Assembly (NCBI RefSeq): GCF_003544875.1
Contig: NZ_CP032093.1
Location: 1,798,001-1,862,000 of the forward strand
Direction: 5' to 3'
Length of the DNA stretch: 64,000 nt
Source of the DNA: Vibrio alfacsensis
GTDB lineage: Bacteria; Pseudomonadota; Gammaproteobacteria; Enterobacterales; Vibrionaceae
Part shown: positions 24,201 to 38,900 of the stretch, piece by piece
Position numbering within the stretch: position 1 is the stretch's first letter
Layout: each line of letters begins with the position of its first letter
Notes under the pieces: model-generated
What the model was told of the DNA's origin: nothing
Database searches by the model: none
What the model saw: only the letters and a program-made list of their open reading frames with translations
Made by a program: the position numbers and the translations under genes

Positions 24201-27200
24201 CTGAGCCAAGCAGATGCGATGTTGCTCATGGAAGCTTTAGATCGTCCTGCAACACAGAACTCAAAACTAAAAGCTGCTGCTGATCGATACGAGAGCAAAA
24301 CTCAATGATGAATACGGTACTTCTAGATAAAGCTAAACACGATAGAAACCGATTCAACTGTGGCATCGAAGCTCTCAATAATTACTTAAAAGTAATGGCG
24401 AGTCAGCAAGCAAAGAAGGACAACACCAGAACGTTTGTTTTGGAAGATGATAGCGACAACTCACATGTTATCGGCTTTTACACGCTAACAATGACACCAA
24501 TTGACTTAAAGGCATTGCCTGATAAGTTACAAAAAAAGCACCAATCATCCACCTCTGGTGGTCTGATTGCCCGCCTTGCTGTCGATGACCGATACAAAGG
24601 GAAAGGATTTGGTGAGTGGCTGCTTATCGACGCACTCAGAAAGCTATTAGCCGCTAGTGATAGCGTTGCATTTCCAGTTGTTATCGTTGATGCCAAAGAC
24701 GGAGCAAAACATTTCTATGAACGCTATGGTTTTCAAGCATTTCAAGACGCTGAAAACAAACTCTTCATCACCATTGCAGATGTGAGAGCAAGCTTAGGCT
24801 AGTTAACCGCTAGCCTTTAGCAAACTAACGCCCTGTTAAGGTGTGAGCAACGCAATACCGAAGCTCCCGCATGCCACCTTAAACACAAAACGCAACGCAT
24901 AGCAAAAATGCCAAGCGTTGCGAATCACTCTTAAACAGATTGTTATGTTTTTAGTGCCAATGACCTTTCGGGATTAGGTTTGGATCTTTAGGTAACTTGC
25001 GCAAAGTATTCTCGTTTTTTAAATATCGATTTTCGAAGTTGCGTCTTTGAGCACCATAAGCGGGAAGCTCACGCAGAATATTCACAATCGATTGGATTTG
25101 AGGCGAGTTATACGCATGTCCCTGCATTAACAGATCGGATAAAAGCGGCCTAAGCTCTTTATATATTCTATTCGCATCATTTTACTTGATATTTGCCCGT
25201 ACATTTTTCCTAAGAGAGTCGCCAAAGGGCTAGCAGGTTTCAATTGAGCTAATACTGACATTATTTGTTTCTCCACAAAAGACTCGACACAACAAAGGCT
25301 ACGGTTAGGTCAATACCTAGCAAGAAGAACCAATTCGAAGGCGGCACTTGCTCCGAGTACTCAAATAGAGGATATAAATAGGTTAGTAATGTCGACACCA
25401 AGTAACCGGTTACAATCACTTTCACCTGAAGAGGCTTAAGTAGCTTGTAGCCTTTCCATACACCTAATAAGGCTGCAATTACCAGAAACGTAAATACTGA
25501 AGAAGAAAGACTAATAGCCTTTTCCCAAATATCTCCAATATATGAGTATGCTGACGAAATTGAAATTGCTGCAATCAATGTGCAGGCAACAGCACCTGAT
25601 ACTTTTCTATACTCCATTTTTTAACCTCAACACGCAGTTCGTGGAGACACTATACACCCAAAAACCTGAGGGCAAAAATCTGCCTAACGCACTGTATTGA
25701 TGGGAAAAACATAACGCCAAATTAAGGTGTGAACAACGCAAACACCTTACCTAAAGCATTGTGCCATAAACACTAAACTGGCTTGAAGTGAAAGCGCCGA
25801 GCGTTGTGAATCACTCTTAAATTTATTGTTATATGCCTGTATTACATCTATACTCAATGCGCATACATAACACGCATAGGCTGCTATCATGAGAAACGCA
25901 TATAGTACGCAAGCACCAAAGAAAGCTGCAAACTTGAGCTTGAATAGTGAGTTGCTTGCTGAGGCAAAACGTCTAAACATAAATCTTTCAGCAACAATGG
26001 AAAAAGCACTTGAAAAAGAAGTTAGCCAGCGCCTAAAGGCTGAATGGCTAGAACAAAATGCCGATGCTATTGATGCTTGTAATGAACTTACTGAAAATCA
26101 TGGACTATTTTCCGATTCTTACCGAGTATTCTAATGTCACAATTTTCGCTATACAAAAACAACGATAAAAGCACAGCTACTGCATATCCTTACTTTGTTG
26201 ACGTTCAAAGTGAATTACTTGATACATTGAATACTCGGTTAGTTATTCCGTTGACACCCATCGAGTTACTAGAGAAAAAGGCGCCAAGCCACCTATGTCC
26301 AGTCATTCACATTGATGAAGGTGATTTCGTAATTCTGACACATCAAATGGCTAGTGTACCGACTAAAATTCTGAACGAGCCTGTAAATGATCTAAGCACA
26401 TTTAGAAATGAGATCATCGCTGCTATCGACTTTTTGATTACTGGCATATAACGCCCAATTAACGTGTGAGCAACGCAGACACTGAACCTCAAAACTGCGC
26501 CCTAAACACTAAACTCAACCCGAAGTGAGAGCGCCAAGCGTTGCGAATCACTGTTGAATTGTTTGTTATGTTTTACCACAAACACATGATTTAATTGAGA
26601 AAGAACTGCTATTTCTAACTAGTTTTCTGAACCAAACCATAAGGTTGGAACCGACTTGACCACCAAAGGCGACTAACCCAAAACCAGTAATTCCACTTCC
26701 ATGCCCAATGAGGCAACCCGACTAAGTAACAATAAGCGCCCTATCTTTCCAACCAAAGCGCAAAAACAATGGCAAATTGCCGAGGCAACTGCCAAGCTGA
26801 ATTGCTGATTGGCTAAGAACCTAAAAGCGACTTTGAGCCAGTTAAACCTGAAACCGACCGCCACGACCTGACAATGAAGCAACCCACGAACATTGGCATG
26901 TTTTACTGCCTGAGTGATTCAAGAACTTAGACCGACAATGCGGATTTGCTGAGTCTACTAGGGACGAATTGCCAAAGGGACAAAGAACTAGAGCCTAAGA
27001 ACTTTAAGCTTTTGAATTTCAAATAAACATAACGCCCAATTAACGTGTGAGCAGCGCATACACTAGACTAAACCACTGCGCCGTAAACACCTGACTCAAC
27101 CCGAAGTGAGAGCACCAAGCGTTGCGAATCACTGTTGAATTGTTTGTTATGTGCGTGCTAATTGAGGTACTTTTGCCAATTTTGTTGCCCTGTCGAAACT

Positions 27201-29234
27201 ACTCTGTAATCTTCGTAGTCCAATGAACTGTAGAGCTTTTTAGCTGCAACATTATCATCACCGACCTCTAGTGTAATTTTGAGGTAATCATTATCACGAC
27301 AATACTGTTCTATACCATCCAGTTGCGCTTTGCCCACACCTTTACCACGAAAGTTGTCCGACACCATAAAGTCATGAATATTCATCACTCTTTGCGCACG
27401 ATAAGTTGAGAAAGATTCAAAGCAAACCGCAAAAGCGGCGGGCTTATCGTCGACAAAACTGATAAATCCGTGAAAATAAGGTAATGCAAATAGCTGAGCA
27501 ATTACTGAGAGATCTAGCTCAACTGAGAATTCAGATAGGTACTCTCTAAACAAAGTCTCGAATATACCTTTGTCCTCAATACGTTCTGTTTCGATACGCC
27601 TGATTGTGATTTCCATATCCATTTCCACCAAAGCACATAACGCCCTGCTAAGGGGTGAGCAACGCAATACCGAAGCCGCCGCATACCACCTTAATCACTA
27701 AATTCAACGCATAGTAAAATGCCACGCGTTGCGAATCCCTCTTGAGCAGTTTGTTAGTTTGCAAACCCAAGGAGTTGATTTTACGTTATTTTAAATTTTG
27801 AAAACAATAAGCTTTATGTGCTTTGATGCACTTAAGTCAGGCTTAGTCTCAAAGCGGCTAGTCAATGAAACCACTTGGAACAAACAACGTGGCAGAAACC
27901 GAACTCACAACACCAAAACGCTTTTGAAAACCAATCTCACAGTGCGGACTTTCAACAAAGCCACTGAAACCACGTGAACTTTCCACACCAGAGAAAACGC
28001 CATTTCAGCGAGTAAATCGGCTTTTGTACCAACAAACTCAACGAACAGAGTTTCAGCAAAAGTTCGACTCAGTTAACCCGAAAGTCGCCGCACCAAAGAA
28101 CAAAGTAACCGTTGAAACAATGCCAATTTTGGATTTTACCACGCTAATTAACTGTGAGTTCAGACTCCGATACGACAATTTTAACTTTGATTTTTTACCA
28201 TTAGATCTTGCGATATGGCTGCGTTTTTCCTCTTGCAAACTAACGCCGCGTTAAGTGGTGAACAACGCCAACCACCAAACTTAAACCATTGTACCTTAAA
28301 CACTTAAGCTGACTTGGACTAAAATCGCCAAGCGTTGTGAATCCGCCTTAAACGCCTTGTTAGGCGAAGTTTCCCACCAGTGTTTAAGTTGCTTTGAAAG
28401 CAGATTACCCGAAACAAAATAAGCAACCAAACACCCACTGACTTTTTGTGATTCAAGAACCACAATATCACTATATTTCAGCCAAGATTCCAACGACCAC
28501 GAAATGCTGACCTTCAGCAACAAAGCAGGTTTTGAACCCGAAAATGCCAAAGCGACAGACTAGCAGCGAAATCGAAAGCCTCAATGACTTGCCCTTACCG
28601 CACTTTGAGCCAGTTAAACTCACCACTAACCAACTCCAAAAACCAATGAGGCAACCCACGAATTTTGGCATGTTTTACGGTTGGAGAGATTCAAGGATTT
28701 GAGCCGACAATACCAAATTGCCGACTTAGAAAAACGAATGCTCAAAGAGAACTAAGAAGATGAGAACAAAGAACTTTCCTGCCCGTCGCCTAACGCCAAA
28801 TTAAGGTGTGAACAACGCTAACCACCTTGCCTAAAGCATTGTGTCATAAACACTAAACTGGCTTGAAGTGAAAGCGCCGAGCGTTGTGAATCACTCTTAA
28901 ATTTATTGTTATGTTTTACCACAAACACATGATTTACTTGAGAAAGAACTGCAATTTCTAACTAGTTTTCTGAAGAAAACCACAAGGCTGAAACCAACTT
29001 GACCGCCAAAGGCGACCAACCTTAAACGTGTAATTCCACTTCCCTGCCCAATGAGGCAACCCGACCGAGGCACAACGAGCGCCCTTTCTTTCCAACCAAA
29101 GCGTAAAACAATGAAAAATTGCCGAGACAACTGCCAAGCTGAAATGCTGATTGGCAAAGAACCTAAAAGCGACTTTAAGCCAGTTAAACAAGAAACCGAC
29201 CGCCACGACCTGACAATGAAGCATGTAGTGGTCA

Positions 29235-29978
<744 letters not shown>

Positions 29979-32900
29979 TTACAGGGTTGTTTTGCCTTTG
30001 TTTAAACTCATAGAATGTTGATTGAGCGACACCAAAGACTGAACAAAGAATGTCTATAGAATCATGCTCCCTTAATTGGTCAATCAGCGTGTACGTTCGA
30101 GTTCGTCCGACATTAAGAGAGCTGTGGCCTTTTAGAATAGACTTCTCTCGCTCCAAACGGCTAATGCGGGCTTCAAGCTCTTGAATTTTTTGCTGCTCAG
30201 GCGTCAATGCTTTAGAAGTAGGAGTTATCCCGTTACGCTCAGATTTTAACTGCTCAACCCAACGGCGTAAGACAGTTTGTCCCACATCAACAGCTCTACT
30301 CGCTTCTAAAACAGTGTAATTCTGGTCAAGCACTAAGCTTGCAGCTTCTTGCTTGAACTCTGGACTAAATGTACGACGAACTCTGGTCATAAAACACCTC
30401 TCTTGGGGTGGTAACTGTACCACCTAAAATGGTGTCCGGCTTTATTAGACCACTACAGCAACCCACGAACATTGGCATGTTTTACGGGCTGATTGGTTCA
30501 AGAACTTAGACCGACAATACTGATTTGCTGAGTCTACTAGGGACAAATTGCCAGAGGGACAAAGAACTAGAGCCTAAGACCTTTAAGCCTTTGAAATACA
30601 AGTAAACATAACGCCGCGTTAAGTGGTGAACAACGCCTACCACCAAACCTAAACCATTGTACCTTAAACACTTAACCTAACTTAAACCGAGTTCGCCAAG
30701 CGTTGTGAATCCGCCTTAAACGCCTTGTTAGGCGAAGTTTCCCACCAATGTTTAAGTGGTTTTGAAAGCAGATTACCCGAAACCAAATAAGCAACCAAAC
30801 ACCCACTGATTTTTTTGTGATTCAAGAATCACAAAAATCACTATATTACAGCCTCACCTTTAACAACCACGAAATGCGACCTCTCAGCGACAAAGTAGCT
30901 TTTAAACCTGAGAATCTAATAGCTACGAGCTAATAACAAAAACGAAAGCTACGATTGACTTGCCCTGTCCACACATTAAGTCAGTGAAACTCACCGCCAA
31001 CCTGCACCGAAAACCAATGAGGCAACCCACGAACTTTGGCATGTTTTACGACTGGAGAGGTTCAAGAATTTGAGCCGACAATACCAAATTGCCGACTTAA
31101 AACGACGAATAGCTAGAGAGATATAAGAAGATGAGAACAAAGAACTTTTCTGCCCGTCGCCTAACGCCCTGTTAAGGGGTGAGCAACGCAATACAAAAGC
31201 CGCTGCATACCGCCTCAAACACTAAAATCAACGCATAGTGAAAATGCCACGCGTTGCGAATCCCTCTTGAACAGTTTGTTATATTTTTTCTGGCGCAAGG
31301 TTATAAATGTTATTTTCAACAATCCAGTTCATGTGACTAGATAAGCCATCTAAGTCAGGGTAAATAGATGATGTATTGATACCATAAAAGTTCAACTCTT
31401 CGAGAAGGGCTTTGCGATAATCCTTTGAAATTGTGATTACTTCTAATTCCTCATTGTCACGCATTAGCTCCTCAATACTTTTGTTAGGATCAGAGCTAAC
31501 CGTAAACACACCACCCTGCCGAATAATTCTCGGAACGACACCAGTTGGTTTGAATTTGCCAGCACCATTAATTTCAAATGGACTAACAACCTTTTCAGGA
31601 TTAAATTCCCACATGCACTTGTAGCAAAAAATCTTCGCATCAAGATCTTCATCACCACCAGATACAGCAAAAAAAGCGGCGACCAAGGGATTGTAGCTCC
31701 AATCTAAAAGCTTTGTAGCCAAACCATGATGCTGGGCAATCGCCAACCACTCCCAGTCAGATTTTGGTTGTTCTCTTATAAACTCATTTGCGCGCCGCTT
31801 CCAGGCTTTAAAAATCACTTCTTCGCTTGAGTTGGAATATGGTTTACGACCGACTTTAGGCTTTAATTCCCAGTCTGGGTGTCCATGACCTCGAAAACCC
31901 AAGCACTATTATTCTTGTATTTTGATAAAGCCTCATGAAGCTCATTAAAATTTGTAATCACAGAACTTTCCTAAAAAATATAACGCCCTGTTAAGGTGTG
32001 AGCAACGCAACACTGGAGCTGCTGCATACCACCTTAAACACCAAACGCAACGCATAGTAAAAATGCCACGCGTTGCGAATCACTCTTAAACAGTTTGTTA
32101 TACCTATTTTTTCTCGACAGCTTTAGTAGCTAAAACAGCTAAACCGCCCAGAGCTAATGCACCACCGAGAAATTTAGCAAACTTCGGGTTTTCTGAGCAT
32201 AAACCAACTAAGCTTGCGCCCAAAACAGCACCAGTTGCACCAGCAACAACTTGAGTCGAAGACATTTTTAAACCTGTAGCCCATTTAGCAAAATGCTCAC
32301 AGTTTCGGTCTGTTAGCGAGTATTTCCACTCCCCAATTTGAGAACGAGCGAGTTCGAGTACCTCTGGAACTGGGCGGTCGTAAGTAACTTTAGCTGGATA
32401 GGTATGTTTACCTTTAGTCACCACATCCCAGCTCTCTTCTTGAACGGTGCCATTTCGTTGGGTTGCAGAAATGAGCATAGGTAGCCCCTTTTCACACAAA
32501 GAATCTGAAACTAGAGACCAGTGCTGATAAACACCGAAGTTGCTGACAACAATATCGCCAGGATTTAGATTTTGAATTGACATATGTATCCCTACATTTG
32601 ATTAATTGACGATATCAATATGTAGGCATACTTTTGAATTTCAAGTGGTTGCATAGGTATAACGCCCTGTTAAGGTGTGAGCAACGCAATACCGAAGCTC
32701 CCGCATATCACCTTAAACACTAAAACCAACGCATAGTAAAAATGCCACGCGTTGCGAATCACTCTTAAACAGTTTGTTAGTTTTATTGCTGGCGACTCAG
32801 TAACAAGCTTGCTCCAGACATAGCCAAAAAGTTGCACAACCTCTATTGAAGCGCTTTGCCATTTTCGGCTTCGTAAACCACTGCCTTAGGTATATTCCAA

Positions 32901-35900
32901 ATATCGCATAAATCGATATTGCACCCATTTCTAAAATTAGGAACGTAGCCCTAAAGCGAAGAACTGTTCATTTACACTAGCTGAAACATCGACGAACTGT
33001 GGTAGAAAAGCAGTAAAGATTAAGATCGCCTTTGGATTACCAGCAGCTAACAAGAATTCTTGTTTGGCTAAGCCTAGTCGGTTGCGAGTGTTTTCTAGCT
33101 CAGAAACAGGACTTGCTTCCGAACGCCAAAGATTAAAGGCAATCCACAACAAATAAGCCGCACCCACAATTTTAATCGTTAGAAATAGAGTCTCAGAAGC
33201 ATAGAGAACCACTGCTAAACCAGAAGCAGCCAAGGCAATCATTACAGCGAATGCGGCGATACGACCAAGTCCAGCAATAAAAGCGGACTTGAAGCCGTAA
33301 CAACGAGCATTGTTCATGGACAATAGATTGTTTGGACCAGGAGTCATATTGAGCGCAAAACACGCAGGTATAAAGAACAATAACTTCCAGATTTCCACAA
33401 TATTTCCTCCATAAAACTAACGCCGCATTAAGGTGTGAGTAACGCGACCCCAAAACTCAACCATACCACCGTAAACACTGAACCCACGATGGAATGAAAA
33501 ATGCCAAGCGTTAGGAATCACTCTTAAATGCTTTGTTAGGCAAATTTTCTCACGCGCTCACTAACTTAGTTTGAAAACAGAATACCTTAAACACGATAAG
33601 CAACCAATCACCTACGAGCTTTTTGTGATTCAAGAACCACTTAAGCAGCTATGTTACAGCCTCACTTTTTACGCTCACGAAATGCAGCCTTTCTGCAGCA
33701 AAGTTGCGTTTGAACCTGAGAAACTAAAAGCTGCGAAATGACAGCGAATACGAAAGCTTCATTGAACTAGTCCTTTCCACACTTTAAGCCAGTGAAGCTG
33801 ACCACCGACCGGCACTAAAAACCAATGAGGCAACCCACGAAATTTGGCATGTTTACGGTTGAAAAGACTCAAGGAATTGAGACGACAATGCTGAATTGCC
33901 GACTAAGAAAAGCAGATGGCCAGAGGGATCAAGGAGAATAAGACAAAGAACTTTCCTGCCCTTTGCCTAACGCCCTGCTAAGTGGCTAGCAACGCATAAC
34001 ACGATACTTAAGCTAGCCGCCGTAAACACTGTACCAGACTAGAACCAAAATCGCCGAGCGTTGATAGTCCGTCTTGAGCAGATTGTTAGTTGGCTAGCAT
34101 GCAATGAAGTTTCCATTTTCCACAGTAGAATCAGCGAGCGCCCTAAATTAGTAGACTGGACAACTTAAACATCCAAAGCTCCCTTTGCAAAGGCAAACTA
34201 AAAGCTACGATAGTCCATTGCATGCAAGAGTCACTGAAACCAGCAAACCTGATACGCTCGTTCTTCAAACCAGACACAAAACTAGAAAGGCAAGCTAGCC
34301 ACCAAACCAATTCAATTACAGAGAAATTTCTGCTTGCCGAAGTACGGAGAACGGATGTAAACAACGCCTACTGAACCCGTACCTAAAACCAAGAAACTAT
34401 TGCCAACTAACGCCCTGTTAAGTGGCTGCCAACATACCACAAAACCTAAATAAACCACCGTAAACACTCTACCAGACCAGAACTAAAAGTGCCCCGTGTT
34501 GGCAGTCCGTCTTTAACAGATTGTTAGTTGGTTAGATTACTCTGAAGTTTCGATGTTCCACCGTAAAACCAGGCGCGACCTAAAAACAGTAAACTACCAA
34601 TACCTAACAACCACCGCTGCTTTAGCGCAGACAATATTGAACCTACGTGAGTTCATTGCATGCCGAAACAACTGAAACTGACGAACCTAATACGCCCGTT
34701 AATTTATCGAGGAACAACCCACGCGTTCGAAACTTGTACTTTAAACCAAGGAACAAATACCAACTAACGCCGCGTTAAGTGGTGAGCAACGCACCACCAA
34801 ACTCAATAAAACCACCTTAAACACCGCACCACAATTTGCAACTAAAACCGCCCAGCGTTGCGAGTCCGTCTTGAACGCCTTGTTAATAAAGTGGTTTCCG
34901 CAAGCACGAGACTCAAACAAACCACTGAACTTACCTCAACGAACCAGTCTGGTATTTACTGGCTGCTGACCCACCTTGCTTTCGTGGAAACCAAACCCAG
35001 CGGATACTGACCCAAAGGTAAAAAAGATCGAGCCACCCACTAAAGTTACGGACAGTTAATTGCCACTACGATGAGCTGTTGAGAGCGAAGTTGGTTGCTG
35101 GCATATTAGCGCTTTCGTTGAATTCAAATGGCATTTACAGCAAAGAAACGACCAACCCGAAAGCGTATTACTCAGTTAAATTAAGGCGACTAACCCAACA
35201 ACGAATGACCAACTACTTGCCATAAAAGCCGTTCGTTAACAGCAGCTTATTAACGCCCTGCTAAGTGGCTGACAACATACCATAAAACGGTAATAAGCCA
35301 CCGTAAACACAGAGCAAACTTTGAAGTAAATTCGCCGAGCGTTGGCAGTCCGTCTTAAGCAGATTGTTAATAAAGTACTTTCCGCGCGCTCTAGACCCAA
35401 ACAAACCACTGAACTCAACACCACAAACCAACCATATTTTTGTTGGCTGCTGACCCACTTTGCTTTCCAAAACCAAAACAGCAGAAAGCACTAAACCTGA
35501 GTTTCCAGAGAACAGGCCACCCGCTGAAGTCACGGAAAGTTAATTGCCACAACGATGAACTTTGAGAGCGAAGTTGGTTGTTGGCATATTAGCGCTATCG
35601 TTGAGTTCAAATGGCATTTGCAGCAAAGAAACGACCAGACCGAAAGCGTATTATTCAGTTAAATTAAGGCGAATAACCCGACAACAAATAACCAACCACT
35701 TACCATAAAAGCCGTTCGTTAACAGCAGCTTATTAACGCCGCGTTAAGTGGTGAGCAACGCTCCACCAAACTCAATAAAACCACCTTAAACACCGCACCA
35801 TAATTTGCAACCAAAACCGCCCAGCGTTGCGAGTCCGTCTTGAACGCTTTGTTAATAAAGTAGTTTCCGCAAGCGCGAGACTCAAACAAACCACTGAACT

Positions 35901-38900
35901 TACCTCAAAGAACCAACCTGGTATTTACTGGCTGCTGACCCACCTTACTTTCCTGAAACCCAAACTCAGCGGATACTGACCCAAAGGTAACCAAGAACGA
36001 GCCACCCACCGAAGTTACGGACAGTTAATTGCCACAGCGAAGAACTTTTGAGAGCGAAGATGGCTGTTGGCATATTAGCGCTTTCGCTGGATTCAAATGG
36101 CACTTACACCAACGAAACGACAAAACCAAAGCGAACTATTCAGCCTAGATGTAGACCATTTTTCTAACAGCCAGTGACCAACTACTTGCCATAAAAGCCG
36201 TTCGTTAACAGCAGCTTATTAACGCCCTGTTAAGGGGTGAGCAACGCAATACTAAAGCCGCCGCATACCACCTTAAACACTAAAACCAACGCATAGTGAA
36301 AATGCCACGCGTTGCGAATCCCTCTTAAACAGTTTGTTATGTTGTGACTCAAGGGATCTTCGTTTCTATGTTCAACTGCCCTGCTAACCCAGCTTCACGG
36401 TGCACGCTTAAAGCTAAAAACTCTTCGGATGACGTCATTTCAAGGAGCGCTTGGCGAGATGGATATTTTACAATGACAAATGAGTCCCAAAGTTCTTCAA
36501 CTTGACCAAGAATAAGACCAGTCACATCTGAATAGAAGACAACCTCAGCGCCATGCTTTTCCAGAACCTTAAGCATAGGTTGGCCATAAAGTTCATATGC
36601 TTCTTTGCCCGTTAGATTAGTTTCTCGACCATCTGCATATTCTGCTTTGTCTTTAAACTTGAAAAGGTTTAGTAGATGAATTTCACCTGATTCCGGTGAA
36701 GATTTTAATCTTTCCACCTGACTTTCTGATGGAAAAAGCTTATTCAGAACTTCCATATTCTCTCCTGCAACATAACGCCGCGTTAAGTAGTGAGCAACGC
36801 TACTACAAAACTAAAACATACCACCGTAAACACAAGACCCAACGATGGAATGAAAAATGCCAAGCGTTGGGAATCTGCCTTAAACGCCTTGTTAAATGCG
36901 CACCATCCGAGCATACGAAGCCATAGGGCCTACGTTTATGAAAAAAGGTTCAAGTTGCATTCGAGGTTCTTCTGGCAACCATATAGTCCTAACTTCATTT
37001 TGATAGCTGTATTTAAAATGCTTTGCTAAAAATACATTTACATCCTCAGGACTTACATTTAATGGATCAAGGTATTTTACTGGTGATGCAAAGCCTTTAA
37101 AATCAGGCTTAACCTTTTTCACAGCTTTCATCATCTTTTGAAATAGTTCCCGCGGCTTATCGATGACAATGCAGCAATCAGCATCAAAATCGTCATACTC
37201 TCTATACGTATATTTAGAAGCAAAACAATGAACGTAATAGTTTGTATTGCTTTCCAATTTAAATTTAACTTGACCAAAGGCTGGTATTTTAACGCCTTGT
37301 AAGTCCTCAAAAATTAGCCCATCAGCTCTTGTTTGAACTTCAAATGATAGTTCATCATCGCGGATTGCATTATTTAATGATGGGTCTTTATAATATGAAG
37401 CCGGAGCAATGCGAATATGTCCTTTATTGAACATCCCATCTAAATGTTCATACTTACCAAACTTACAAATAGCTCCTTCACTAAACCCTCCAGCTTGTTC
37501 TAGAACCGTTGCAGCTTTTGGAGGTTCAGGAAAAGATGCTTTGACGATTTCTGCATTTGACATTGATCCATCTGTAAAACCATTTGGATAAGGTCCGTAC
37601 CTAATTGCAAATTCTTCCAAAGCATGAGTCCACACTTGAAGCCAGTATTTTCCATGTTGGTTCGTGCCATGTAAGCCGATCTTTCCTTCAGAGGACAGAA
37701 TTGTCATATTGGAGATAATTTGCTTTGTCCGGTCTTCCAACTCAATTTTTGATAAAAACTCCATATATCTGTGAGATCTATATTCATGTCTCCACATTTC
37801 ATGACGAACCAACTTTTTACCTCCTTGCATTTAACGCCCTGTTAAGGTGTGAGCAACGCAATACCGATGCTGACGCATACCACCTTAAACGCTAAAACCA
37901 ACGCATAGTAAAAATGCCACGCGTTGCGAATCACTCTTAAACAGTTTGTTAGCTTTGTTGGTTGATTGATTGTTCTGCTATTAACTGCCATGAATGTACG
38001 TCAGGCTTACATTGCAACAATTTTAAATCTTTGCGTCCCCATGAGAGAAGGATCTCTTTAAGTTCATCACCGGAGAAGTCATTCTTTTTAGTTACATTCT
38101 TATATACATGCCGACCTAAATATATTTCCTTAATAGCATTTTCTGGTATATCAAAACAATACAATGGACGCCCTGCTACTGAGATTTTATTCCAAGCGTT
38201 ACTACGCCCCTTACCGAAATGGTAGCTAAACGGTAGAGCTGATATGTCCTTAACAACTCGAACTTCTTCTTCGTAGCTCCACTCAATAGATTTGTACAAA
38301 AATGCCCTTTTGATTAGATTAAACGAGTCAGAGTTAAATTTGATGCCATTTCCTATACTCATCAGTTCTTCACTACTTAAAGTAGGCAAATTTTTATGTG
38401 GCTTGGTTGCCGAATAGACGATTTCTCCATACTGACAAGGTATGACGCACGCATCTTCATCTGTAAATCCAGCTAATTTAGCATCAAAGCCAATTACCAC
38501 ACCTTGATGTTCGTCTCCATAGTGAGCCCACATCAATGGATTCAATGGTTGCCTAGTAAGTGAAAGCACACCATAGTTTCTTGAAAAACGATTTTTACAC
38601 GCATTCGTAGCCATGCTTGCAGTTACGAATGAATCACTACCATCCTCGAATCCAAAAGCGGTGCATTCAAATGGGTCGTTCAAGTCTTCAAGACAAGAGA
38701 AGCCAAGTGATGAATTTTCAATAACAGAAATAGCCGCTTTAAACGACATATATTTATACAGAATCAACGTTTATCCTCAAAAGCTAACGCCTTGTTAAGG
38801 TGTGAGGCGCGCAATACCGAAGCCTCCGCACACCACCTTAATCACTAAACCTGACGCATAGTAAAAGTGCCACGCGTGCCGAATCACTCTTGAACAATTT